Origin: Corticium candelabrum
Taxonomy: Eukaryota; Porifera; Homoscleromorpha; Homosclerophorida; Plakinidae
Direction: 5' to 3'
Length of the DNA stretch: 64,000 nt
Assembly (NCBI RefSeq): GCF_963422355.1
Contig: NC_085090.1
Location: 1,068,688-1,132,687, forward strand
In this document: positions 10,401 to 20,133 of the stretch, one piece after another
Layout of the letters: each line of letters opens with the position of its first letter
Numbering within the stretch: the stretch's first letter is position 1
Made by a program: the position numbers and the translations under genes
The notes under the pieces: model-generated
What the model was told of the DNA's origin: nothing
Database searches by the model: none
Seen by the model: the letters and a program-made list of their open reading frames with translations, nothing else

Positions 10401-11525
10401 ATTGTATCTGATGGGAATTGTTGCCACGCCAAGGGAGTTGATCTTGTGGTTGCTGTAAGAGTAGAGATTTATCCGTGACCTCCTCAGGACACCCTTATTG
10501 CGTAGTTTCTTGTATTTGCTGGCAACCATGACATTACACTTTGCTCCAGTGTCAATACGGAACGTTTTGGTGCTTCTTCCTACTTCCAGTCGTACTAACC
10601 ATCTGTCTTGCTTGGCTCGATGTGAGGGTTCCACAGCGTTTATGTAGGATCTGTCTTCCTCGTCCTCTGTAGAGTCGCTGTCTTGTGCTGTATAGCTGAC
10701 CTCTGGACTCCGAGGCTCCATTGCGTAGACCCTGTTGGTCTTTCTAGCTCGACATACGGTCTGCCAGTGGTTTCTTTTCTTGCAGTATGTGCAGGTTGAT
10801 CCTAGTGCTGGGCATTTTCCTCTTGTCTTTTTGTGTGTCTGGTCGTTGCCGCATCTGCCACATGTGTGCAAATTCTGCGGTTTGTCGCGTGCCTGCTGTT
10901 CAACAGCTGGATAGAGTTGTGCTTTCTTTGGCTTGTAGATCGCCTTCTGTGGTTTGACAGCGGCTATTCCAGAGTCTTCGCCTCTCATTTCTCGCAGTTG
11001 CTGTTGTGACAGCTCGAACTGTCGAGCTATTTGTATGGACTTGGCAAGTGTAAGTTCTTGACCCTCATAGAGTAGGCGTTCCTGTACTTTCTTGTGACGT
11101 GAGCCATTGATGATGCCATCAATTAGGATGTCTTCTGTGTCGTGGAACTGACAGTCCATGGCTAGAAGGCGTAGGTCTTTGAGGAACGTGTCGAAACTTT
11201 CGTCCTCCTTTTGTATGCGTTGGTGAAATCGGAAGCGTGATACTCTCTTGTTCTTCCTAGAGCTTACGTACTCCTCGTACTTCCCTAGAACCTTTCCGGG
11301 GTCCTCCTTTTCTCCTTCAGCCCAGCTGAAGGTCTTGTGCAGTTCTCTGCCTTGTTGACCGACCCACATTCCTAGCCACCCGGCTCTTTCCGCGTTCGTG
11401 GCTTTGCTAAGAGGGCCAGCGAAGACAAACGACACGTGTTCCTTGAAGCGTTTGAACTCTTGGTATGTGTCTGTGGCATTCCAGTCCATGGATGGATGAT
11501 CGAACGTGAATCCTTCTGTTGACAT
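7488..11525 (-). CDS. gag-pol: Gypsy-2 Gag-Pol polyprotein
   Basis: One uninterrupted ORF of about 1345 residues runs from an ATG at 11525. It encodes capsid-like Gag, then cysteine-rich knuckles (CGRCGNDQTHKK, CTYCKKRNHWQTVC), an aspartic protease (FRIDTGAKCNV, near residue 325) and reverse transcriptase (AIMDDILIAG near 613; the usual Tyr before xDD is Ile). RNase H (QCDASSTGVGG) lies near 760. Integrase has a zinc finger (HESHLGVVKC to CDRC, 970-1010), catalytic D in GIDLFHF, D in SDNGPQF and E in GEAERG, and a basic tail ending KPKKLDL. Gag and Pol share one frame, so they would be made as a single precursor cut by the protease. The ORF begins soon after the primer-binding site. Confidence 0.93.
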   Translation of the reverse strand: MSTEGFTFDHPSMDWNATDTYQEFKRFKEHVSFVFAGPLSKATNAERAGWLGMWVGQQGRELHKTFSWAEGEKEDPGKVLGKYEEYVSSRKNKRVSRFRFHQRIQKEDESFDTFLKDLRLLAMDCQFHDTEDILIDGIINGSRHKKVQERLLYEGQELTLAKSIQIARQFELSQQQLREMRGEDSGIAAVKPQKAIYKPKKAQLYPAVEQQARDKPQNLHTCGRCGNDQTHKKTRGKCPALGSTCTYCKKRNHWQTVCRARKTNRVYAMEPRSPEVSYTAQDSDSTEDEEDRSYINAVEPSHRAKQDRWLVRLEVGRSTKTFRIDTGAKCNVMVASKYKKLRNKGVLRRSRINLYSYSNHKINSLGVATIPIRYNTIDLETDFEIVDLEQDNIISGDLAEQLGLIQRVSKVNTRVETQTQLPPIETQTQLPHEFQDFPDLANVTGTLPGTYTIKIDPSAKGVVHPTRRQPVMLRDKVIEKLKEMENDGFITRVEEPTEWVSSMVVSLRKDKVRICIDPRDLNKAIRREHHPMKTIEEIVSNIPNAKVFSVLDVKSGFLQIKLDHESSMLTTFNTPMGRYRWLRLPFGLKCAPEIYQRIMDQMLEGIEGATAIMDDILIAGRDMKHHDQILHQVIERATSYNLRLNYEKCHIRQPSVRYIGHLITAEGLKPDPEKIKAVAEMPDPQDQSDVKRFLGFVTYLAKFIPNLSDVDKPLRLLLKTDVKFEWQHEHKASFQKLKELCTHAPVLAYYDTRKAVEIQCDASSTGVGGVLLQDGRPVAYSSRSMTATESRYAQIEKEMLSIVHATTKFHHYVFGRHVQVYNDHKPLESIFLKPILSAPMRLQRMMLKLQWYDLTVTYRKGKDMQLADTLSRAYIPGEEPGNNDDLEYINTLKFVPITGTKHSEIQQATSTELKNLHFVILSGWPERREDVHITARPYWDSRDQLVVQDGIIFKGTRIVIPPSLRSQMLKLLHESHLGVVKCKQRAREVMYWPAMNAQIEDTVRRCDRCAEYQNRLPPEPLMPTPVPDLPFIEVGIDLFHFESKHYLILVDYYSKFIEVDELQDQTTSSTIQALKNQFCRHGIPEKCRSDNGPQFSSSDFQQFCKEYGVDHITSSPHFPQSNGEAERGIQTVKRLWKKVKDKQKALLDYRTTPLEGINLSPAQLLMGRRPRNTLPSSRKLLEHTSYNRESVQRHFQMEKVKQKQYYDSRPGVKPLPSLRPEDAVRMAPLPESNAWLPAKVDQQHKSPRSFVVECPKSGRKYRRNRRHLRPYPEASSLVNDTSMLEFTTGYNSLNSDNIASPLPDTPKAAVSEMEESSDRNTTPVTANPQVTRSGRNIRKPKKLDL

Positions 11526-11577
11526 CGTTTTCACTGTGTATCCGAGCGTTTGATAGGTCCTATCTCGCCTGACACCA

Positions 11578-11736
11578 TGTAATGTACTTGGTTACGTGCA
11601 GCAACAACTCAACGATATGTATTGGCTACCAGATAGAGCGAACTAAGAACACAAGCTGGCGCGTCTACTCTACACTAAATCGAGTCTGCGCGTATGCCGT
11701 AACGCGCGCTACATGTACACTACGACATACATTACA
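11578..11736 (-). repeat. Gypsy-2 5' LTR and primer-binding site
   Basis: This is the promoter-bearing LTR. Directly after it on the minus strand is TGGTGTCAGGCGAGATAG (11560-11577), a tRNA primer-binding site starting with the TGG expected from a CCA tail. Its first ten bases match the complement of a tRNA-Leu-like 3' end. Confidence 0.88.
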
Positions 11737-11852
11737 CACGTTAGCCCAAACGATACGTGGGAGTCGATGAAACGCGCACTACCAGTAGTCGACGACGTGT
11801 GAGGTACAGGCGCGCGCCTCTCGCGCCTATCCCTGGATCCGCCACTGTAGGC

Positions 11853-13944
11853 TACCTTCTGTGTTGTTGCAATGTAGCATTTGTCTTCGTTCAACTTTAT
11901 TCCTTGATTTCTGCATCTCTGTAGTAGTCGTAGCAAATTCTCACCATGATCTTTCCTTGCTTCATCGTGTGTTGTGCCACTGCCAACTACTAAAATATCG
12001 TCTGCAATCGTGTATATTCCGGCAAGTCCATGAATTGCATTGTCGAGTGCCCTTTGAAAGTTTCCGGTGCTGGCGTGATCCCAAATGGCAATCTATTCCA
12101 GCGGTATCTCCCATATGGTGTGTTGAATGTTGTAAGCTTGCTGGAGGGTTCATCAAGTCGGACATGCCAATAGCCATTCTTCACATCTAACACGCTGAAA
12201 ATTTTTGCTTTTGATAGCTCTGGTAGAATGTCCTCTAGTATCGGCATTTGATACTGACTTCGTTTTAATGCTTTGTTGAGTGGTTGTGGGTCTATACAGA
12301 CTCGTAGCTTCCCATTTTGCTTCTTCACCACTACTAAGCTTGAGATCCAATCTGTGGGTGCCTCTTCTTTCTGTATAATCTCTAAGCGTTCAAGTCTCTG
12401 CAACTCAGCTTTCAATCTGTCTTTCATGGCAATTGGAAGTCGTCTCGGTGGCTGTTTCACTGGCTGTATCATGGGGTCGATGTCCTAATGTGTTACTCCT
12501 GGAAGTGTGCCAAGTTCTCCTTCAAATACTTCAGCATATTTTTGAGTAATCACTTCTTTCGTGAGCATGGTTTGTCTCCATGTGACTCTCCCCTGTGGCT
12601 GTTCAGTCTCTTGTATCATCTGGATGTTGTCATAGTCCACTTTGATTAGACTCATGGCTTGTGATGTCTGAGCTCCTAATATGGATGTAGTAGCTGCATT
12701 ATCCACCACAACAAACTGAACATCATAGGTTTGCGCATTCTTCTGATTTTTGACACGCAGTATGCACTTCCCAAGTGGTCTAATCTCTGCTCCACTGTAT
12801 TGAGTAAGTGTTTGTGTTGTCTGCTGCAAGTCATTCAATCTTCTATGTGGAATATCTTGTTTCCTGATGACATTGCATGTGGCACCTGTATCGATCTGAA
12901 ATCGGATAGGCGTTTCATCAACTGTCAACGTTGTACATAACTTGTTTTCATGTCTTCTGCCATCTAACACGTTGATTTCGTCATCACGCGGCGTCAACGT
13001 TAGTGTCACTACTTGCTGTTTGCTCCAGCGTTGATCATCACTGCTGTCTTCATACATGCTGTCGGAATCATATCGCATCATGTGGACGGCTGCTTGCTTT
13101 GTTCCGGATTTCGCACTTGACCTGCACATCTGTGCAAAATGATTCTGCTTGTTGCATTTTTTGCATAACTTCCCATACGCAGCACAGTGCTGTTTGCCCC
13201 ACTTGTGGTCCTTACCACAATATTTGCATTCCTTGTGTGTTGACATTTCTGCACGTGGCAATTGTCTGCGTTGCTTGCCAAAGCTCTTCTGTTTGGCTCT
13301 GAATGCATGAATCTGTTGCGTTTCATTGTTGCCCATCTCTTTCATATGTGCAGCTGTCGTTTCGCATGCTCGACAGACTGATACACATGTCGCTAGCGTA
13401 AGTTCCTTTTCTGTAGTAGTTGTTTTCTCAATGTGTCGTCTCTAACACCTACTACTATTTTGTCTCTCAGTAGCTCATCATGCATCTGTCCGAATTGACA
13501 CGTCTTGGCCAATTCTCTGAGGTCTGTCAAGAATTGATCAAAAGACTCACCCTCTCTTTGAGCTTTCTGGTTGAAACGGAAACGTTCATAAATGACATTA
13601 GTTTCCCCGAGGCAATACTTCTTCATTTCTTCAAGAACTTTATCCAGGTTCCTCTTCTCCGCATCGTTTGCAAATGGCAGTGCATTATATATTCTAAGAG
13701 CATCTTGTCCTTTGCACGTTATGAATGTAGCGATCCTGTGCTCCTTCATGTCTGGTAGTTTGAGGTTGGCCAGGATTTCGTATGAATCCCAAATCTGTCG
13801 AAATTTGCGCCACGACTGGGATATGTTTCCCCTCACGACTAGTGGCTTTGGGAGCGGTATCCTGCTCTGCAATCTGAGTGGACGAGCTGCTTCTATGCGT
13901 GCTTCTTCAGCTAGTTGCAACGGGACTTCCACTTGTTCAACCAT
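11853..13944 (-). pseudogene. Gypsy-1 gag, protease and start of reverse transcriptase
   Basis: From the ATG at 13944 the sequence encodes Gag (WRKFRQIWDSYEIL, ALRIYNALPF), then CCHC knuckles (CKYCGKDHKWGKQHC, CKKCNKQNHFAQMC), protease (FQIDTGATCNVI) and the reverse transcriptase fingers and palm up to KCYIATTQKVAY, where hAT-1 begins. The active site reads IADD. A one-base deletion near 13400 shifts the frame, a TAG sits at 12485-12487, and another one-base loss near 12050 breaks the palm domain. Gag is close in sequence to that of Gypsy-6 (same ALRIYNALPF and RKQLLQ motifs), which marks them as one lineage. Confidence 0.87.
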
Positions 13945-13998
13945 TTCGCTCGTTTATCTCTCTTCTCTCGGCTGCGTGTAGCTCCACTCGTGTCACCA

Positions 13999-14102
13999 TG
14001 TAACATGTAATGTGCTCTTTAGACATACACTATAGGACTGATTGTATTGTGATATATGATCACTACTTATACAAGTGTATAATCTAATTACATCCTATTA
14101 CA
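13999..14102 (-). repeat. Gypsy-1 5' LTR and primer-binding site
   Basis: The LTR is 104 bp, starting TGTAACATG and ending ATTACA in plus orientation. Next to it the minus strand reads TGGTGACACGAGTGG (13984-13998), a likely tRNA primer-binding site. Confidence 0.8.
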
Positions 14103-15890
14103 ATCGTCATGCCTGAATTGTTCATACTGACGTGCTACCAACTGACCATCCATGAACCCATTGTTGAACCTGTCAATAACAGCAGTGATATTGGCTGAAG
14201 AATTTTTCCGTCGCCTGGGGTCTAAAAATGAACAATTTTGTACTATCAACTGGCACTCTGGAAAGCGCTTGTTTAGACTCTGTATTAGTCTATGAAGAAA
14301 AGGTGCTCAGTTCTCCAGAAGAGATTGTCTCTGTCGACTGGTCAACAAGTCATGCTCAACTGTCTGCTTCCAGATATCACAAAATTCACCAGAAGGAAAG
14401 GAAATACCATTATCATCTTCGTCATCATTCTCATCAGCTTCATGATCTTGGTCATATCTTTCTTCATCTACAGGCCGCAAGTTGTCATCTCTGAGTAGCA
14501 AGTCATCAGACTTGTTTACATCAAAAGCAACTGCTTCAGCCAAAAATTTCTTCACAGAAAGAACTTTCTTGTATGCAGACAAAATGTTAATATTCTTTTC
14601 TTGGCAGAGTTCATTCACTTCCCCTAGCATTGGCAGGTAGAAATTGAGGAATGAAAGATACAGGTTAAATTATGGATCACACAGACGTTCATACAGATCT
14701 CTACAACAGTCTCTTGCAGACTTTCGGCTGTGCATGTCCATAGATCTGGATTCAAAATACTCCACCACTAGCAGATCATGAAGTTGCTCTATTCTGCCAA
14801 CACATTGGTGTAAGGACAACCAACGAATTTTGTGATACTGTACTAGTTTGACAAAGGGCTCACTGTTCAGTTCACATATTTTCCTGAGACTGCTTTGAGC
14901 CACTGGGCTGTACTTGAAGTGATCTAGAACGTCTTTTATAGTGGTTTCTACTTCGTCTGGAATCTCTTTCTGGGCATCTTTGGAAGCAAGTACCAGTCTA
15001 TGGTTAAAACAATGCTGAGTAAAGAGCTTTGAATTATATTGTGCTTTCAGCTTAGCAGCCACTCCTTTTTTCACCCCTGTCATTACAGAAGCGCCATCGC
15101 TTGAGTATCCAACCAGCGATTCCCTTGGTAATTCAAACTTCTCAAAGATGGCCTTTATTAAGTCAAAAATATTTTCTAAATTTGGACGCCCTTCTAAATG
15201 TTCTACAGCCAAGAATCGTGTTTGGACACATTTTTGGCAATATTGACAAATCGAACATACAAAATCAACTGCTCTGTGACAGACGAGTCTGTCGTTTCAT
15301 CAGCCATTGCAGACCAAAACAATGAACTATTAACATCATCGTGTATTTCTTTCATAATATAATCATAAATGTTTACCATTCTACGAGTACTGTTTGTCTG
15401 CTAGAGCGCATCCTTGCAAAGACCGGTGAGTTTGGGTCAGCAGACATTGCAAATTCCATAAGCATTTGGCAGTCAGAAAGTGCTTGATTATATTGACCAA
15501 TAACGAAAGCCATTTTGTAAGGAACAACCTTTGAAAGCCAGTCGGGTGTTGTAAGCTTTCTCGTTTCATTTTGTGACTCTTCCTTTTCTTTGACATATTT
15601 TCTAATAATCAATTTTTTCCTACTGACATTGTAACCTTTCAGTTCGTCATGTTTTCTCTTGTGATGCTTCTTGATAGTATCTAGCCTGGGACCAGAATTA
15701 CCAGAACAGTCAAAAGTTTGCCAGCAAATCATGCACGTCATCATTTCCTTGGTGTCTTTCGTCGCGAAGTCCATCAAGAACTCATCTCTTCATTCAGCCT
15801 TGAAACTTCGTTTCTCATCCGCTATCACCTTAGGCACTTTAGGACTAGGTTCAGAGACTGAGTCAGAAACCAGCGCCACACGCATCTCTT
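14103..15890 (-). pseudogene. hAT-type transposase pseudogene, C-terminus lost at Gypsy-1
   Basis: The minus strand from 15890 encodes a zinc-finger N-terminus (CMICWQTFDCSG, KKHHKRKH), then the hAT core with MADETTDSS in a second frame, YSSDGASVMTGVKKG (15110), RWLSLHQCVGRIEQL and a final part read through 14110-14300 (FPECQLIVQNCSFLDP). Stops (for example at Trp in KAEWRDEF) and several frameshifts break it. It resembles ZNF862-type proteins derived from hAT transposases. The C-terminal dimerisation block is missing where the Gypsy-1 LTR begins, so Gypsy-1 probably inserted into this gene and the other side was later lost. Confidence 0.75.
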
Positions 15891-15904
15891 GCACAGTTAA
15901 TATG

Positions 15905-17327
15905 TCTATCTAAGTATGCACTGTCTTCCTGGGTCAGTCTTCGATCAAGGCTTGCGGTCAGTCGATCGGCTGATTGTTGGCAGATAGAGGAAGCAGAATA
16001 CAAACGTTCATAAAAGGAAGCCTCTGCTTCTAACATGCCCTTCGTCTCGCTGTAAGTGTTTCCTTCGTGAGCCAGCTCTGTCATCGTATTGTTCGTCTGT
16101 CGTTGCCGTTCTAAACGGGCATAGAAGCGTGTGGACTGTTCTCCTCGTTCATTCCATTGTAGACGAGAGCGTACCCTGGCACCAGCGGTATCCAAGCGGT
16201 CCAGAGCGCGCAACTCGTTTTCGGTTTGACGAAGACCATCACGTGTGTTTATATTACGATCCTCTCATTCGGCCGACAGTCGGTTGTGACACTCGAAAAG
16301 TGTGGCTTGGAGATGTCTCCTTCGGCTTTGCCTACTTCTCGCCCGTTCTTCACAGTGAGCTCGAGTGAGATCACGCAAGTAACACTTACCCACCTCCCAC
16401 CAATCGACGATCGAAGGAAACCGTTCTTTTTGAAATCGCCACTCAGTCCAAAAGCTTTCGACTTTGTCTACAAATTCGCCGTCTATTAATACGTCTACGT
16501 TCATGTGGAAGTAGCCAGGACCTCGGTTCGTATTGGTTTCCAGAGGTATGGAAGCGCACACCGCTAAGTGGTCCGACCACTGCCATGGGTCCATGCGGAC
16601 CCCGCTGACGTTGAGACAATCGTCGCTGCACAATATCAAATCCAAACGACACATCTGTGTAAACCGATCGTTATGTCGTTTCCACGTGAAATCTCTACCG
16701 TTTGGATACCTAGACCGATAAACATCTTTATAGTTAAAGCTCTAGATCAACGAGCTTAAACGACGGGCACCGGGATCGGGTCTGTCACGCGAGGCATTGA
16801 ATCTGTCTAGGCGTGGATCCATGACAGCGTTGAAATCTCCCAGGATCCAATGGTTGGACTGTCCCACGAGAGATTCTACTCGAGACCTAAGAAATTGCAC
16901 TCTGTCAACACTCGCACATGGGCTGTATACACACGTAATGTGTTAGACACTTCCCTCTATTCTGACCAATGCCGATATCAGTCGTCCATCGTTATCTCTG
17001 CAAGTACAGGAAAGTTCGGAGTGAGCGCGCTTGGAGAATAGGATAGCAACACCATTTTGCTGGGCTGTTCCCAGATTGCATAAGATATCATAAGAAGGAA
17101 AATCTTTACTATATTCTTGAGCTTCCTCATCTGTAGCCCAATGCTTGAACACCAACAATATCAACTTGGAGAGAACAGAGAAAGCGATTTAGAGCAAAAC
17201 GCTTGGACGGGTTACGAAGACCATTGACATTTACGGTAGCAATAGTTAAGACCGACATGAGGACGCTTAAAACGAGGGGAAGGAGGAAAAGATGACTAGA
17301 CGGAAAGAGTGGGACAGAAGGGAACAA
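15905..17327 (-). pseudogene. LINE-a ORF2, endonuclease part
   Basis: The minus strand encodes the APE-type endonuclease of an L1/Tx1-like non-LTR retrotransposon. It begins TIATVNVNGLRNPSKR (17240), continues VDIVGVQ, NGVAILFSK and RLDLILCSDD, and has the catalytic SDHLAVCASI near 16565. A linker follows (ARLERQRQTNN). The sequence ends near 15905 before any reverse transcriptase motif, and frameshifts separate the blocks. The start lies a few hundred bases downstream of ORF1 once hAT-2 is removed. It is a truncated, dead copy. Confidence 0.8.
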
Positions 17328-17440
17328 TTATTGGGTGTCGGGAGTGTAGCGATCGACTCGGGAGCATCGCTACTCTTTCTGAAGTACGGGGAATCACTTC
17401 GCAGCAGGCCCGTAGGAAGCAAATAAAAAGTGGTACGGCC

Positions 17441-19897
17441 TAACGCACGGTAAAGGGCGTGGCTTTTAATTTAGTGCGCGTTAAAGCAAGAGACCAATGC
17501 TCCAATTAATAATGATTATTTAGTAAACTTTCCAAATAGTGATTCCCTGTGCTCAGACCCTGCTACGAACCTATTCCCAATCTCTGCTAAATCTAAATCA
17601 TCAGTAAGGTCCTTGTGAACGTGCAGTACCATACAATTATTAAGCCTGATTTGGCTCATTGTGCTTCGAAGGTAAGTCTTGATTCGTCTCATTGCACTGA
17701 ATGAGCGTTCGCTTACTGCATTCGTAGCTGGCATTACAAGAATCAACCGAACTAATGTTGAGACTTCACTCAGTAGCTCTTTCTCAGCGTCACTCAGTTT
17801 CTTGAAATATTGGACCACATCCATTAATGTGACAGGATATCCCTCTTGTACATGACCACTGAAGTCAGTACCAAATATAGCTAGTTGTGTCTTTAGCAAA
17901 TCAGATTTGAAATCCCCTGAATACAGATCAAGAGCTGCTCTTAATTCATCTTCACATGCTGCATTCACAGCACTTTTTAGCAACAACGTTTCAAGATTGC
18001 TATATGTCCTGTAACCAGGTTGGTCAAACCGATCTTTGATACATGATATGATCAAATCAAAAGCTTCAAAGTAAATCCTCCTATAGTGGGCCTGTGCAGT
18101 TTCTGGAAACTCTGGCTCTGCATTCCAATGATCTAGCCTACGTGGTCGTTTTCTACGCCGAGGTGCCTGAGGTTCTCCTACAATCATTTCTCTAGCAGTT
18201 TCAGTTGCCTTCTTCCAAAATGCCTCAAATCCACTATCTTCTCTCATAGATTCCAAAGTCCTGACTGTCATTGATGCAACTGCTTGTCCTTGGGCAGCTG
18301 AAAAGTTTGTATGTTGAAGAGTTCTACTGAGGTTGTCACTATGACTAAACAGCAATCTTCCCAGCATAACTCCAAAGAGAAAAGAAAACGTCTTCATCTG
18401 GGCTGAGACTCCCAAAATTCGTCCTCTCATTTCCGTCTCTTTGACGTCACCCAGTGATTCTTCCCAGAGTTCCTGAATTGCTGAGTAGTTGTCTACAATG
18501 CTTTGTAGAGACTTTGCCTTTACTGTCCACCTAGTTGGACATAGCACCCTGAGCCCAGGGGTGTCTGGTGAATGGACGTCCTTCAGTTGCCGTAAACAAG
18601 CATCTCTCTTCGGTGACTTTTTTATCAATTTCATGATTTCATATGCAGTGGTCAAAGAATTGTGCATGCAGTCACAGCGCTTCACCGTATCAGAACAAGC
18701 TAAGTTCAAAGCGTGACCATAACAGTGAGTGTAAATTGCTCTAGGTTCTTCTTGAGAAATCTGCTTTGCCACGCCCTGTCTCCTACCAGCCATAGCTCCT
18801 GCTCCGTCATAGCATTGTCCTCTGGCTTTGTTCAGAGATAAATTCAGTCTAAGTAAAACATCTCTAACGACATGGACTATTGTCTTAGCATCAACAGTAT
18901 CTACCACATGCAGTCCAATGAACTCCTCATGTGCAGCAAACCACTGATCCACCCAGCGTAAGCAAATAACTACCTGCTCTCTATTAGAGGAGTCAGTTGT
19001 TTCGTCAGCCATGATAGTGAAAAACTTGGCACTGTGAAGTTTGTCAGCAACTTTCTCTAAAACTTTCAATGCCATTAGCTTCAGCAGCTCGTTTTGTATT
19101 TCAGGAGATGTGTACTTGTCAGTCTTTCTAGTCAGCCACGTAGAAAGACTTTCACTATCAACTGCACGGAGTCTTAGAAGCTGGGAAAAATTGGAATCAT
19201 CTTCATTGCCATCACCTCGCAAGGCCAAGCCTTGACGTGAAAGAAAACGTATATTCTGTATGATTTTTAATAAACAAACTCGCCGTTCTTCTTTCTCCAC
19301 GGCATGCTGTGATGACAAACTTTCACCCACATCGGGTATTGTCTTGCCAGCAGACAGTATCTTTAGTGCTGCATCTTCATGACAGGTAGACTGCTCATGT
19401 TTGGCAAAGTTAACTGTGGCGTCTTTCCAATTAGTATAACCATGAGATATAAAAGACCACTCCAAGTTGGGTGCCACAAGCTTCTTTTCCTTGTACGCCT
19501 TTACGCACGTATGACAGTATACTTTGTCCTCACCTTCCACGTAGTGAAGCCACTGCCACCTGAAACCGTTAGCTAATCAGTTATTACTGACAAAAGTTGA
19601 AAGGAAGAAAGGCGTGGTACACTACACTATACAGCTTAATTAACTTAACAATATGTTTCTCAACTAGTTACCTCAAAAACCATGCCGGCTGAAATGGCCT
19701 GTACACGACGCTTTTCTTCCCAAATTGGCGCTTTGGAAACTGAATGGCAGTAGGCTGGTGAGGTGACTCACTTAAAGAAGGCGTTGATCTTGTATGGTTT
19801 TTCTTTCCAATAACAGGACATTGGCGGAGAAAGAAAGAAGCCGGATGAGGAGCTTTCGCCATTGTCAATAACGCGCGTTATCTGAGGCCAAGAAGAG
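17441..19897 (-). mobile_element. hAT-2 element inserted in LINE-a
   Basis: This interval holds a hAT transposase gene and its short flanks between ORF1 and ORF2 of LINE-a. The right flank contains TAGCCTCGTACCCAGGCCC, typical of hAT termini, but no matching terminus was found on the left, so exact ends are uncertain. Near-identical 16-bp direct repeats (17425-17440 and 20134-20149) bracket hAT-2 plus the adjoining inverted-repeat element. Confidence 0.55.
17516..19862 (-). CDS. hAT-2 transposase, two exons
   Basis: Exon 1 runs 19862-19672 and exon 2 runs 19559-17516, joined across a 112-bp intron with GTAACT donor and TTTCAG acceptor. Together they give 744 residues without a stop. Exon 1 carries FPKRQFGKKSVVYRPFQP and exon 2 continues W-Q-W-L-H-Y and a TTF zinc finger (VYCHTCVKAYK, then HEQSTCHEDA). 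The core shows MADETTDSSN and GQCYDGAGAM for the two catalytic Asp, and SERSFSAMRRIKTYLRST with the Glu in the dimerisation domain near residue 690. Length and motifs are complete for a ZMYM/KIAA1586-like hAT transposase. The splice choice is inferred from frame continuity. Confidence 0.85.
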
Positions 19898-19929
19898 GGT
19901 AGCCTCGTACCCAGGCCCTCTGTATGTCT

Positions 19930-20015
<86 letters not shown>

Positions 20016-20133
20016 ACGTGTGTGTGAATGTCTGTCAGTCTGGTTTCAAATTGAATGCCTCCTTATATGTGTTTGTTTTTCCTCTTCTCTCTCTTTCGCT
20101 CGCGCAGAGAAGGGTCTGGCTAGGCGAGGCTAC
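19898..20133. repeat. Inverted-repeat element with internal (TG)n microsatellite
   Basis: The left edge GTAGCCTCGTACCCAGGCCC and the right edge GGGTCTGGCTAGGCGAGGCTAC are imperfect inverted repeats. Between them lie about 78 bp of TG repeats (19933-20010) and a pyrimidine-rich tract. The arms match the hairpin at 7127-7193. The reading frames of Cys-Val repeats through it are microsatellite artefacts. Confidence 0.55.

Larger units (their letters stand above)
7301..11736 (-). mobile_element. Gypsy-2: intact LTR retrotransposon with identical LTRs
   Basis: The element is 4436 bp and is bounded by two 159-bp LTRs with no difference seen between them. Both begin TGTAATG and end ATTACA. Five-base direct repeats CACGT flank it at 7296-7300 and 11737-11741. 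It holds one long gag-pol ORF, a tRNA-primer site and a polypurine tract. Everything needed for autonomous Gypsy transposition can be read, and the identical LTRs point to a very recent insertion into hAT-1. There is no env ORF. Confidence 0.93.
4129..11847 (-). mobile_element. hAT-1: full-length hAT transposon with 5-bp target duplication
   Basis: The element starts CAGTGGCGGATCCAGGA at 4129 and ends with its complement TCCCTGGATCCGCCACTG at 11847. It is flanked by the 5-bp direct repeat TAGGC (4124-4128 and 11848-11852). It sits inside the reverse transcriptase of Gypsy-1. It contains an intact transposase ORF and the later insertion Gypsy-2; without Gypsy-2 it is about 3.3 kb. Classical hAT elements make 8-bp duplications, so the 5-bp repeat places it with the hAT5-like group. 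A small hairpin element lies upstream of the transposase start. Confidence 0.85.
1876..14102 (-). mobile_element. Gypsy-1: degenerate LTR retrotransposon with nested hAT-1 and Gypsy-2
   Basis: A Ty3/Gypsy element lies on the minus strand between a complete 5' LTR (13999-14102) and a truncated 3' LTR (1876-1945). Its gag-pol is split at a Val-Ala-Tyr codon run by hAT-1 (4129-11847). After removing hAT-1 and one copy of the TAGGC target duplication, the reverse transcriptase frame continues directly. The element has several frameshifts and stops and is dead. Downstream of the integrase there is no env-like ORF. The right flank is a hAT pseudogene and the left flank is Harbinger, so the left end was altered after insertion and no target duplication can be identified. 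Confidence 0.85.
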
